From an uncultured Eubacteriales bacterium (GTDB taxonomy: Bacteria; Bacillota; Clostridia; Oscillospirales; Oscillospiraceae), in assembly GCA_900547405.1 (NCBI GenBank), contig URGL01000034.1:1-25649 (forward strand): 25,649 nucleotides of DNA, in the 5' to 3' direction. The notes under the pieces were generated by a model, which saw only the letters and a list, made by a program, of their open reading frames with translations, had not been told where the DNA came from and searched no databases. This document shows positions 14,133 through 21,483 of the stretch, piece by piece (within the stretch, counting starts at the first letter, position 1; each line of letters begins with the position of its first letter). The position numbers and the translations under genes were made by a program.

Positions 14133-14200
14133 TTGAACTCCTCCTTGAATAAGTATAGAATTTTTTTGCGATGGGGCAAAGCCGCTATTCGCATGGTGCC

Positions 14201-14229
14201 ATTATGCTATAAGTTGTCCAAAAAATCAA
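14201..14229 (-). promoter_or_regulatory. Promoter of cstA
   Basis: On the minus strand -35 TTGATT (14224-14229) and -10 CATAAT (14201-14206), 17-base spacer. Transcription would start near 14194, about 62 bases before the cstA ATG. The -35 box is imperfect, as expected for an activator-dependent promoter. Confidence 0.6.
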
Positions 14230-14233
14230 CAGG

Positions 14234-14278
14234 CATTCTTCACAAATTAGACACATCAAATTCTACATTGTTCACAAA
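14234..14278 (-). promoter_or_regulatory. Two tandem direct repeats upstream of the cstA -35 box
   Basis: On the minus strand TTTGTGAACAATG (14266-14278) and TTTGTGAAGAATG (14234-14246) match at 12 of 13 positions. Their starts are 32 bases apart, about three helical turns, and the nearer one ends 5 bases upstream of the -35 box. This is the geometry of a tandem activator site; the regulator is unknown. Confidence 0.5.
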
Positions 14279-14381
14279 GAGGCCATATTTTGTACATAAT
14301 TTTCAGGAATCTCTTTTGAAATTCGGTCAAAACAGCGAAAAATAATCATCAAAGTTTTTCGTCAATTTCAATAATTTCATT

Positions 14382-15761
14382 TCAGGCCGTGGCCCTGTGG
14401 CCCTCTGCCTCTTTGGTCCTGCGCTTGATACAGACCAGGTAAGCAGGGATCAGGAAGCAGTCCGCCAGCACCCAGGCGGCAGGGCTGGCCAGGCACACGG
14501 CATCAAAGCCCAGCACCGGAACCAGTCCCAATGCGACGACAGCCCGGGCAATCATCTCGAAAATACCGGAAATCACTGCCAGGTTGGAGTATCCCAGGCC
14601 CTGGATGGTGAATCGGACCAGGTTTACCCCAAGCAAGGGGATATAGAAGAGCGCCCAAATGGTCAGCATCCGCTGGGCCAGGGGCAGTATCTTCTCTGCC
14701 GCGGCAGCGTCTCCTCCGCTGAGGAACAGCCCGGACATTTTGCCGCCTACCAAATACAGCACCGCCAGGGCCGCCAGGCTGTAGGCCACACCCAGCAGAG
14801 CGCAGTCCTTCACGCCGGTGCGGACCCGGTCCAGCTTTCCGGCCCCCAGGTTCTGACCGGCATAGGTGGCCGCCATGGTGCCCATGGCATCATAAGGGGT
14901 GCAGAACAGGGCGGAAACCTTTGATCCGGAAGCAACTGCCGCCATGACTACAGAGCCCAGACCGTTGACAGCGGTCTGCAAGACAATGCTGCCAATGGCT
15001 GTGATCGAATATTGCAGCCCCATGGGCAGTCCCATCAGCAGCAGTCTTTTCACATAGTAGCCGTTCCATCTCAGATTCTCCTTTTCCATCCGGAGAATGG
15101 GAAACTTTTTCGCCATATACACCAGGCACAGGATGCCGCTGATCAGCTGGCTGATGAGGGTCGCCCATCCGGCACCGGCTACCCCCATCCCCAGAGTCAC
15201 CACGCACACAATGTCCAGGCCCACATTCAGAAGGCTGGAAAAAATCAGAAAAAACAGCGGAGTCCGGCTGTCTCCCAGAGACCGCAGGATCCCGGACAGC
15301 AGGTTATAGAGCATGGTAGCGGGGATCCCCAGGAAAATCAGGAAAATATAGTCATAAGCGTAGGAGAAGGTATCCTCCGGAGTGTTCATGGCACGGAGAA
15401 TATCGGCGCAGCCTACAGTGGTCGCCAAGGTAACGATGGCGGCAATACCGGACCCCAGCCAGATCATATTGCCTACGAAGTTCCGCAGTCCCTTGGTGTC
15501 CTTCTCCCCGAACTTCTGGGCCACGGGGATCGCGAACCCGGCACAAACACCGTTGCACAGGCCAAGCACCAAAAAGGAAATGGAGCCCGTGGAGCCCACA
15601 CCTGCCAGAGCCTCCATGCCCAGGAAATTGCCCACCACCACGGTATCCACCATGGAGTAAAACTGCTGAAACAGCAGCCCCAGCAGCAGAGGCAGCATAA
15701 AGGAAAGAATAATGGGCATGGGAGGGCCTACGGTCATATCTTTTGTAGGTTCTTTTTCCAT
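14382..15761 (-). CDS. MATE family efflux transporter
   Basis: Multidrug and toxic compound extrusion protein with twelve hydrophobic segments in two MatE halves; with the start used here it has 459 residues. Typical motifs are PMPIILSFMLPLLLGLLFQQFYSMVDTVVVGNFLGMEALAGVG in helices 1-2 and, at the start of the second half, GLPMGLQYSITAIGSIVLQTAVNGLG. Such proteins export cationic drugs or metabolites using Na+ or H+; the substrate cannot be told. The start is either ATG 15761 or GTG 15770; both have weak ribosome sites. A near-consensus promoter lies at 15805-15833. No clear terminator is seen between its stop and the cstA upstream region. Confidence 0.94.
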   Translation of the reverse strand: MEKEPTKDMTVGPPMPIILSFMLPLLLGLLFQQFYSMVDTVVVGNFLGMEALAGVGSTGSISFLVLGLCNGVCAGFAIPVAQKFGEKDTKGLRNFVGNMIWLGSGIAAIVTLATTVGCADILRAMNTPEDTFSYAYDYIFLIFLGIPATMLYNLLSGILRSLGDSRTPLFFLIFSSLLNVGLDIVCVVTLGMGVAGAGWATLISQLISGILCLVYMAKKFPILRMEKENLRWNGYYVKRLLLMGLPMGLQYSITAIGSIVLQTAVNGLGSVVMAAVASGSKVSALFCTPYDAMGTMAATYAGQNLGAGKLDRVRTGVKDCALLGVAYSLAALAVLYLVGGKMSGLFLSGGDAAAAEKILPLAQRMLTIWALFYIPLLGVNLVRFTIQGLGYSNLAVISGIFEMIARAVVALGLVPVLGFDAVCLASPAAWVLADCFLIPAYLVCIKRRTKEAEGHRATA

Positions 15762-15804
15762 ATTACGCACTCACTTTCTTATAGATTCATCGAATTCGGC
15801 GCAC

Positions 15805-15833
15805 ATATTAGCACTTTTCGGCAATTCTGTCAA
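15805..15833 (-). promoter_or_regulatory. Strong promoter of the MATE gene
   Basis: On the minus strand a perfect -35 TTGACA (15828-15833) lies 17 bases from -10 TAATAT (15805-15810). The leader is about 35-45 bases. Confidence 0.82.
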
Positions 15834-15888
15834 TCTTGGAAATCTGTATAAAAAATGTACTTGTTTTTTCCTCTTTCATGTCCATCCT

Positions 15889-15919
15889 GCAAAAGCAAAA
15901 ACCCTCTCCTGGGAGAGGG
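15889..15919 (-). terminator. Terminator at the distal end of repeat copy B
   Basis: On the minus strand CCCTCTC-CCAG-GAGAGGG (15902-15919, 7-bp stem) is followed by TTTTTGCTTTTG. It should end transcripts of the SipL-like gene after they cross the repeat. The hairpin is part of the repeat itself. Confidence 0.75.
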
Positions 15920-16023
15920 TGGCAGGGCAAAGCCCTGACGGGTGTGGGGCAGCACGCAGGACCAAGTTTGTACCGCCCCTCTTCCGTCTCGGCTTTGCCG
16001 AGCCACCTTCCCCCAGGGGAAGG
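15902..16023. repeat. REP-like inverted pair (copy B)
   Basis: Two related units face each other. The left unit (15902-15949) has hairpins CCCTCTC-CTGG-GAGAGGG and AGGGC-AAA-GCCCT then GACGGGTGTGGGG; the right unit (15976-16023), read in the opposite direction, has CCTTCCCC/GGGGAAGG, the GGCAAAGCC-type hairpin and CGGAAGAGGGG. They are separated by 26 bases. The left 51 bases differ from copy C at one position. The element begins 8 bases past the stop of the SipL-like gene. Confidence 0.85.
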
Positions 16024-16031
16024 TCATAGAG

Positions 16032-17507
16032 TTACGCTATAGGGATCAGGAGCATCTGCCCCGGAGTGCTTTCCCCCTCCAGGCCGTTGGCCCTTTGGAT
16101 GGCCTCAACGGTAGACCCTGTCTCCTTGGCGATGGTCCACAGATCCTTTTTTTCTGCCCGGCAGAGGATCAGAGAGGGGCGGTCCGGGTCCGGAGTGCCG
16201 GGCTCTCCCAATTCCATACCGGATACCTGTGAGATCCCGCTTTTGTCCAGTGTCAGCACCCGGCAGCGAAGCTCCACACTGAGAGAATCCCCGCTGGCAG
16301 GCTCCGGCTGAGGCTGACCGATGGCGCAGGCGGTCACGTAGACGCGGCTGCCCTCCCCTGTCGGCAGGCACTTCTCTCCATCCCAGCGGCTGGTTGCCCC
16401 GGCAAGACCATTGTCCTCCTTCCACAGCACCTGGGCTATGCCCCAGGCCTTCAGGATCGTTCCGCTTTCCTGGCGCTCCACTCTGGGGGGCTCCGGCCAG
16501 GCGGTCATTTGCAGGGCCCCCGGCACCTGGTCCGGCAGGCGGCCCCTTCCGGCGACGGTCTCCCAGCGGCTATCCACGATGGGGGCCAGAAGCAGCTCCT
16601 CCACGGTCAGCTTCACAGGACGCAGATTGCTGTAGGCATCCTCCACCCGATGCAGCTCCATCATATCCGAGATGGCATATTGGGCGGTGATCCCCAGTTT
16701 CAGCCGCCTGGTGCCGTCACCGTCCTCCTCCAGCTCCGCAGAGGTGACGGCCGGAATGACCTCCGCCTCGGCCTCGCTGCCAAAGGTGCCCTCCAGCTCC
16801 GCAAATTGGCTGAAGGGGAAGGAAATGTTCCGGCTCCCGGCGGCCCCCTCTTCCCCGGCCAGCAGCGCCTGAAGTTCTGCCGCGCCCCGGAAGGCCAGCT
16901 TATTGCCCACCACCTTCTGATCGCTTACGGTCACACGGACCGTGTAGCACAGGACCTGATCCTCACCAAAGTCGGAAAGGGCTTCCTCCATCTGGAAGGT
17001 CTTCTCTCCGGCGCTTTGGTAAAGCCGGACCGGTTCCACCTTTTCCAGTATATGCACATCCTCCGGCAGGTCCTGTGGCACCCATTGGGTCCCTTCTGCC
17101 GGAGCCAGGGCCTGGAGGCAGACTCCCAGACCGCAGCGAACCAATATCTTTCTGGGGGATACCGTCCGGGCGTCCATGGAGGACTGGAAAAGGTTCAGAA
17201 GCAGCTTTCCCTCCGGCATCATCTGAGGCAGATCCCATCTGCCCTGAATGGCTGCCCAGCCCTCCAGCATCCTGGGCTGGCTGCCGTCCTCCGGCCGGTA
17301 GAGCACGAAGAGCAGCATCCCGCCGGAAAAGCCCACCGTGTCCCCCCGCCATTCCTTACTGCGCAGCACCGGCTGGCCCCACACCCCCAGAACCTTCTCC
17401 ACATCCGGCTGTCCCTCTGCCAGCCGCAGCTCCTGGGTCTGCTCAAATACCCGGCTGTCCATCACAAGCGGATCCAGATAGGAAAAGACCGACTTTTTCA
17501 TGTCCAT
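16032..17507 (-). CDS. sipL: SPOCS (DUF3794) and LysM protein, SipL-like spore morphogenetic protein
   Basis: Protein of 491 residues without signal peptide or membrane segments. It has repeated DUF3794/SPOCS beta domains (for example around GVWGQPVLRSKEWRGDTVGFSG and the similar segments in the middle) and a C-terminal LysM motif (about 447-491: RAEKKDLWTIAKETGSTVEAIQRANGL, GQMLLIPIA). This architecture is that of SipL in C. difficile, which binds SpoIVA and localises the spore coat around the forespore. AGGAGG lies 7 bases before ATG 17507; the open frame up to 17786 is not preceded by a ribosome site and overlaps the 43-residue gene. The protein is expected in the mother cell under sigma-E; a CATACACT box lies at 17545-17552 but without a good -35. 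Confidence 0.88.
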   Translation of the reverse strand: MDMKKSVFSYLDPLVMDSRVFEQTQELRLAEGQPDVEKVLGVWGQPVLRSKEWRGDTVGFSGGMLLFVLYRPEDGSQPRMLEGWAAIQGRWDLPQMMPEGKLLLNLFQSSMDARTVSPRKILVRCGLGVCLQALAPAEGTQWVPQDLPEDVHILEKVEPVRLYQSAGEKTFQMEEALSDFGEDQVLCYTVRVTVSDQKVVGNKLAFRGAAELQALLAGEEGAAGSRNISFPFSQFAELEGTFGSEAEAEVIPAVTSAELEEDGDGTRRLKLGITAQYAISDMMELHRVEDAYSNLRPVKLTVEELLLAPIVDSRWETVAGRGRLPDQVPGALQMTAWPEPPRVERQESGTILKAWGIAQVLWKEDNGLAGATSRWDGEKCLPTGEGSRVYVTACAIGQPQPEPASGDSLSVELRCRVLTLDKSGISQVSGMELGEPGTPDPDRPSLILCRAEKKDLWTIAKETGSTVEAIQRANGLEGESTPGQMLLIPIA

Positions 17508-17626
17508 GCAACTTCCTCCTTGCGCACTTAGCTTGTCTGGTGGAAGTGTATGCGGCAGAGGTATGAAAAAGAACAGGGCTTGTTCCGCCCCGCATCCACC
17601 GCCGCCCCCAGGGAACGGCAGAGGGC

Positions 17627-17758
17627 CTACCTCTGCCTTAATACGCACCAGCCCAAGGTCAGCAGCATCAGTCCTGCCAAAATACACAAAAAGGCGGAAT
17701 CGATCCACTGTCCCAGCAGCAGTCCCAGACCAAAGGCGATCATGCAGCCGCCCCGCAT
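17627..17758 (-). CDS. Small membrane protein of 43 residues
   Basis: A short gene encoding MRGGCMIAFGLGLLLGQW, then a second hydrophobic stretch (SAFLCILAGLMLLTLGWCVL) and a basic end (RQR). The Gly-patterned hairpin of two short membrane segments looks selected, unlike random translation. It lies 119 bases upstream of the SipL-like gene on the same strand and 67 bases after livF. ATG 17758 has only a weak ribosome site; ATG 17743 (38 residues) with GGGGCGG just before it is an alternative. A hairpin GAACA/TGTTC followed by TTTTTC lies about 40 bases after the stop. I recognise no function; proximity suggests a spore or envelope role. Confidence 0.6.
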   Translation of the reverse strand: MRGGCMIAFGLGLLLGQWIDSAFLCILAGLMLLTLGWCVLRQR

Positions 17759-17783
17759 TCGATTTTTTCTGCACACAAAGAAG

Positions 17784-17814
17784 CACCCCCCTGCAAAGTG
17801 TATGCAGAGGGGTG
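17784..17814 (-). terminator. Strong hairpin after livF, probable operon terminator
   Basis: On the minus strand CACCCCTCTGCA / TGCAGGGGGGTG forms a 12-bp stem (one T:G pair) with a 7-base loop TACACTT, 12 bases after the livF stop. The tail CTTCTTTG is only moderately T-rich. Confidence 0.6.
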
Positions 17815-17825
17815 TGGAATTTGAC
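17797..17825 (-). promoter_or_regulatory. Candidate sigma-E-like promoter before the 43-residue gene
   Basis: On the minus strand GTCAAATT (17818-17825) lies 13 bases from CATACACT (17797-17804); the sigma-E consensus is close to TCATATT with CATACAnT. It would drive the small gene and perhaps the SipL-like gene. The -10 overlaps the loop of the livF hairpin, so the match may be coincidental. Confidence 0.35.
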
Positions 17826-18524
17826 TCAGCCGCCCAGATAGGCCTTGCGGACCTCGTCGGACTTGGCAAGCTCCGGGCCGGTTCCGCTCAATGTAATGGA
17901 GCCGGTTTCCAGAACGTAGGCCCGGTCCGCGATTTGCAGGGCCTTTCTTGCGTTCTGCTCCACCAGAAGAATGGTGGTGCCGGACTTGTGCAGCTCCTTA
18001 ATAATACCGAACACCTGATCCACGATAATGGGGGCCAGGCCCATAGAGGGCTCGTCCAGCATCATCAGCTTGGGGTGGGACATGAGGGCCCGAGACATGG
18101 CCAGCATCTGCTGCTCGCCGCCGGAGAGGGTACCGGCGATCTGCTTGCGCCGCTCCTTCAGCCGGGGGAAATAGGTGAAGACCTTCTCCAGGTCTGCCTC
18201 ATCCACCGTCTTGCGGATATAAGCGCCCATCTCCAGATTCTCCTGGACGGTCATCTCCAGGAAGATCCGGCGTCCTTCCGGGACGTGGGCCAGCCCCGTC
18301 CGCAGGAGCTTATAGGCATCCATGTGGGTAATGTTCTGATCGCAGAAGGTGATGGTGCCCGTTCTCGGGTGCATCAGGCCGGAGATCGTTTTCAGTATGG
18401 TGCTCTTGCCTGCGCCGTTGGCACCGATCAGAGCCACGATCTCCCCTTCTCCCACTTCGAAGGAGACATTCTTTACCGCATGGATGGCACCGTAGTACAC
18501 ATCAATGTTCTCAATTTTCAGCAT
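17826..18524 (-). CDS. livF: Branched-chain amino acid ABC transporter, ATPase LivF
   Basis: ABC ATPase of 232 residues. Walker A GANGAGKST (34-42), signature LSGGEQQ (133-139) and Walker B LMMLDEPS (from 153) are intact; the start LKIENIDVYYGAIHAVKNVSF and the tail SGTGPELAKSDEVRKAYLGG are typical of LivF. With LivG it powers uptake of leucine, isoleucine and valine (or related amides) through LivH/LivM. ATG 18524 overlaps livG by 14 bases; a GTG at 18533 just behind AAGGAGGAC is an alternative start. It is the last gene of livJHMGF. Confidence 0.96.
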   Translation of the reverse strand: MLKIENIDVYYGAIHAVKNVSFEVGEGEIVALIGANGAGKSTILKTISGLMHPRTGTITFCDQNITHMDAYKLLRTGLAHVPEGRRIFLEMTVQENLEMGAYIRKTVDEADLEKVFTYFPRLKERRKQIAGTLSGGEQQMLAMSRALMSHPKLMMLDEPSMGLAPIIVDQVFGIIKELHKSGTTILLVEQNARKALQIADRAYVLETGSITLSGTGPELAKSDEVRKAYLGG

Positions 18525-19368
18525 GGCTCTCACCGTCCTCCTTGCCTAAGTATGCCTCGATGACCGCCGGATTGGTCCGGATCTCCTCCGGAGTCCCTTT
18601 GGCGATGATGCGGCCGTAGTTCACGACGGCGATGGCCTCGCAGACATTCATAACCAGATTCATATCATGCTCAATGAGGAAAATCGCCACATGGAAGGTG
18701 TCCCGGATCCGGCGGATCTGGTGCATCAGCTCCGTGGTTTCGCTGGGGTTCATACCGGCAGCCGGCTCATCCAGCAGAATGACGGAGGGGTTGGTAGCCA
18801 GTGCCCGGACGATCTCCAGCCGACGCTGGGAGCCATAGGGCAAGGATCCGGCCTTGTGGTCAGCGAACTCAGAAAGGCCCATAAACTCCAGCAGCTCCAT
18901 GGCCTTCTCGTTGGCCTTCTTCTCTGCCTTGTAGTAGCCGGGCAGATGGAGGGTAGAGCTCAGGAAGGAGCACTTGATCTCATTGTGCAGACCCACCTTG
19001 ACATTGTCCAGCACAGACATATCCGTAAACAGTCGGATATTCTGGAAGGTTCTCGCAATGCCCAGCCTGTTGACCTTGTGGACCGGCATACCCTTGATGT
19101 CGATGCCGTTGACAAGGACAGAGCCCCGGGTAGGCTGATAGACACCGGTGAGCAGGTTGAAGATGGTGGTCTTACCGGCACCGTTGGGGCCGATCAGGCC
19201 GGAGATCTCGGTAGGACCAATGGTGATGTTGAAGCTATCCACGGCGGTCAGACCGCCGAAGTCAATGCCCAGGTTCCGCACGTCCAAAACAGGCTGCTTG
19301 CCCTGATCCTGCTCCCGGACGAAGGTCACGGTAGGCACTTTCAGGATCTTCTTGGAATACTCATTCAT
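18511..19368 (-). CDS. livG: Branched-chain amino acid ABC transporter, ATPase LivG
   Basis: ABC ATPase of 285 residues. Walker A GPNGAGKTT (60-68), the LivG-type signature LPYGSQRRLEIVRAL, Walker B VILLDEPAAGMNP and the switch His in FLIEHDMNLVM are present. About 27 N-terminal residues precede the usual start of the family, but AAGGAGG is well placed before ATG 19368, so the extension seems real. The start overlaps the livM stop by 8 bases, showing translational coupling. It pairs with LivF in the cytoplasm. Confidence 0.96.
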   Translation of the reverse strand: MNEYSKKILKVPTVTFVREQDQGKQPVLDVRNLGIDFGGLTAVDSFNITIGPTEISGLIGPNGAGKTTIFNLLTGVYQPTRGSVLVNGIDIKGMPVHKVNRLGIARTFQNIRLFTDMSVLDNVKVGLHNEIKCSFLSSTLHLPGYYKAEKKANEKAMELLEFMGLSEFADHKAGSLPYGSQRRLEIVRALATNPSVILLDEPAAGMNPSETTELMHQIRRIRDTFHVAIFLIEHDMNLVMNVCEAIAVVNYGRIIAKGTPEEIRTNPAVIEAYLGKEDGESHAEN

Positions 19369-20434
19369 TGCTGCCAGCCTCCTTTTCTTTCTTGCGGAAG
19401 ATTCCCGCCAACTTATCGGCGATCACGGACACAAAGTCCTTCACCTTGGGAGACCAGGTAAAGAGCATGACAACAATCAGGACAACGGCGTAGATGATCA
19501 TCCGGTAATCCTGCAGGCCGCGCATTGCCTCCGGCAGGATATACAGTACCGTGGCGGAAATAATGGACCCCAGGATGTTGCCCATGCCGCCCAAAACCAC
19601 AAAGACCAGAATGTTGATGGAGGTGTTGAAGTTGAACTTGCTGGCATTGATGGAGCCATAGTTCATGGCATACAGGGCACCGGCCATACCGGCCAGGAAG
19701 GCAGACACCACAAAGGCCTTCATCCGGAAGGCAGTGACGTTGATGCCTACGGATTCGGCAGCGATCCGGTTGTCCCGGACGGCCTTGATGGCCCGCCCTT
19801 CCTTGGAATTGATCAGGTTCTGAACCACAAACAAGGTGAAGAGGATCAGGACAAAGCCCATGGCGAAGGTGGAAAGCTTGGCAATGCCGGTAGCGCCCCG
19901 GGGGCCGGAGATGATCATCTTGCCTCCCGCCGCCAGCGTCAGTCCATCGGAGCCGATAGCCGCATGGACTCCGGCATCATCCACGCCCAGGTACAGATTG
20001 CCAAAGATGTTCTTCATGATCTCGCCGAAGGCCAGGGTCACGATTGCCAGATAGTCGCCCCGGAGCCGCAGCACCGGGATACCGATGAGGAAGCCGATAA
20101 CGCCAGCCAGCACACCGCCGACGATCATGCCCAGCACCAGGCGCAGCGGGCCGCTGGGCACCGCCTCCGCCAGAAGCGCCGTGGTGATGATGCCGGTAAA
20201 CGCGCCGATCCCCATAAATCCGGCATGACCCAGGCTCAGTTCCCCGCAGATACCCACCAGCAGGTTCAGGGACACGGCCAGTACAATATAGGCGCAGGCG
20301 GGAACCAGGAAGCCCTTGGTGGTGCTGTTCAGCTTTCCCTGGGTATTGAGAATTTGAAGGATCACAAACGCCGCAGTCACCAAAATATAGGTAGAGGCGT
20401 TTTTCACTTGATTCTTAATCAGTTTCTTTTTCAT
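19361..20434 (-). CDS. livM: Branched-chain amino acid ABC transporter, permease LivM
   Basis: Permease of 357 residues with about ten hydrophobic segments. The family block LSLGHAGFMGIGAFTGIITTALL and the cytoplasmic coupling loop EGRAIKAVRDNRIAAESVGINVTAFRMKAFVVSAFLAGMAGALY are clear. GAGGT lies 7 bases before ATG 20434, which was preferred to a GTG at 20443. It forms the membrane channel with LivH and contacts LivG. It starts 10 bases after the livH stop. Confidence 0.95.
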   Translation of the reverse strand: MKKKLIKNQVKNASTYILVTAAFVILQILNTQGKLNSTTKGFLVPACAYIVLAVSLNLLVGICGELSLGHAGFMGIGAFTGIITTALLAEAVPSGPLRLVLGMIVGGVLAGVIGFLIGIPVLRLRGDYLAIVTLAFGEIMKNIFGNLYLGVDDAGVHAAIGSDGLTLAAGGKMIISGPRGATGIAKLSTFAMGFVLILFTLFVVQNLINSKEGRAIKAVRDNRIAAESVGINVTAFRMKAFVVSAFLAGMAGALYAMNYGSINASKFNFNTSINILVFVVLGGMGNILGSIISATVLYILPEAMRGLQDYRMIIYAVVLIVVMLFTWSPKVKDFVSVIADKLAGIFRKKEKEAGSNE

Positions 20435-20444
20435 GGTACGCACC

Positions 20445-21326
20445 TCACACCTTCTCCTGGACCTGCTTGCCCAACAGGCCCGCGGGCTTCACCAGAAGGA
20501 TGATGATCAAAACACCAAACACAATGGCGTCGCTAAACTGGGGGCTCAGATAGGCCTTGCTGAAGGTCTCGATAATGCCGAGGAGGATACCGCCCAGCAT
20601 AGCCCCGGGGATAGAGCCAATGCCGCCGAAAACCGCCGCGGTAAAGGCCCGGATGCCGGGCATAGAGCCGGTGGTGGGCTGCAGGGTAGGCACCGTGGAG
20701 CACAGCAGCACACCGGCGATGGCCGCCAAGGCAGAGCCGATGGCAAAGGTGGTGGAGATGGTCTGGTTCACATTGATGCCCATGAGCTGGGCAGCATCCC
20801 GGTCCTCGGAGACGGCCCGCATGGCCTTGCCGGTCCGGGTCCTGGTGGTGAACCAGGTCAGTCCCAGCATAATGATGACGGAAGCGGCAATGGTGTAGAT
20901 CACCTCACCGGTGACCACCAGCTGGCCTCCGGCCAGGCGCAGGGGCGCGAAGGTCACAATGGAGGTAAAGTTCTTGGGGCTGGAGGACCAAATCAGCTGG
21001 GCGGCGTTTTGCAGGAAGTAGCTGACACCGATGGCCGTGATCAGCACCGCCAGGCTGGGAGTGCCCCGCAGGGGCTTATAGGCCAGCCCCTCAATGAGAA
21101 CGCCCAGCAGCGTGCACACCACCATAGCCGCCAGAATGGACACAAATACAGGCAGCCCCAGATAGTTGGTCACGCAGAAGGAAATGTAAGCTCCCACCAT
21201 GATGATATCACCATGGGCGAAATTCAGCATCTTGGCAATGCCGTACACCATGGTATAGCCCAAGGCAATGATGGCGTAAACGGAGCCGATGCTGATCCCG
21301 TTGATCAGATACTGGATGATTTTCAT
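20445..21326 (-). CDS. livH: Branched-chain amino acid ABC transporter, permease LivH
   Basis: Permease of 293 residues starting MKIIQYLINGISIGSVYAIIALGYTMVYGIAKMLNFAHGDI, the LivH hallmark; the coupling loop TRTGKAMRAVSEDRDAAQLMGINV and GGIGSIPGAMLGGILLG follow. ATG 21326 is preceded by AGAGGGA; the longer open frame to 21398 runs through a 25-bp hairpin and is rejected. The 157-base gap to livJ upstream holds two strong hairpins and no promoter that I can see, which suggests lower expression than the binding protein. Confidence 0.95.
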   Translation of the reverse strand: MKIIQYLINGISIGSVYAIIALGYTMVYGIAKMLNFAHGDIIMVGAYISFCVTNYLGLPVFVSILAAMVVCTLLGVLIEGLAYKPLRGTPSLAVLITAIGVSYFLQNAAQLIWSSSPKNFTSIVTFAPLRLAGGQLVVTGEVIYTIAASVIIMLGLTWFTTRTRTGKAMRAVSEDRDAAQLMGINVNQTISTTFAIGSALAAIAGVLLCSTVPTLQPTTGSMPGIRAFTAAVFGGIGSIPGAMLGGILLGIIETFSKAYLSPQFSDAIVFGVLIIILLVKPAGLLGKQVQEKV

Positions 21327-21355
21327 GAATCGATCCCTCTCTTTCTTCATTTTTC

Positions 21356-21408
21356 TCAACAGCCTATGAAAACACCGGAGCGCCTCCGATGCTTTCATAG
21401 ACTGCTGA
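21356..21408 (-). promoter_or_regulatory. 25-bp intercistronic hairpin between livJ and livH
   Basis: On the minus strand 21408-21384 pairs with 21380-21356 to give a 25-bp stem with a 3-base loop (GCG). Four pairs are G:U on the minus-strand RNA and would be A:C mismatches on the other strand, so the structure is built for livJ-livH mRNA. It has no T tail. It ends 29 bases before the livH start. A role in protecting the livJ 3' end or damping livH expression is inferred. Confidence 0.75.
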
Positions 21409-21424
21409 TCGTAAACATCTCTTT

Positions 21425-21456
21425 AGGGGATGGGGGGCCGGAGCCGCCCATCCCCT
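21425..21456 (-). promoter_or_regulatory. Hairpin just after livJ
   Basis: A perfect 10-bp stem AGGGGATGGG/CCCATCCCCT with a 12-base GC-rich loop lies 27 bases past the livJ stop. On the minus strand it is followed by AAAGAG, not T, so it is more likely an mRNA 3'-end stabiliser or pause site than a terminator. Confidence 0.6.
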
Positions 21457-21483
21457 TTGATGGGATTTGCTTTTGTTCGGAGC

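Noticed and set aside
13071..14345. 424-codon plus-strand frame opposite cstA
   Set aside because: Asp/Gln/Gly-rich antisense translation of a membrane protein gene, covering its promoter; no recognisable domain.
14279..14381. Terminator for the MATE gene
   Set aside because: Only a weak 6-bp TTTTGA/TCAAAA inverted repeat is visible; not enough to call.
15902..16023. CRISPR-like or insertion-sequence interpretation of the palindromic repeats
   Set aside because: Copies are dispersed, not regularly spaced with spacers, and code for no transposase; they fit REP/BIME elements.
17508..17786. Longer N-terminus for the SipL-like protein (open frame to 17786)
   Set aside because: No ribosome site, overlaps the 43-residue gene in another frame, and AGGAGG marks ATG 17507.
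21327..21398. Longer N-terminus for LivH
   Set aside because: The extension is translated from the 25-bp hairpin; ATG 21326 gives the standard LivH start.
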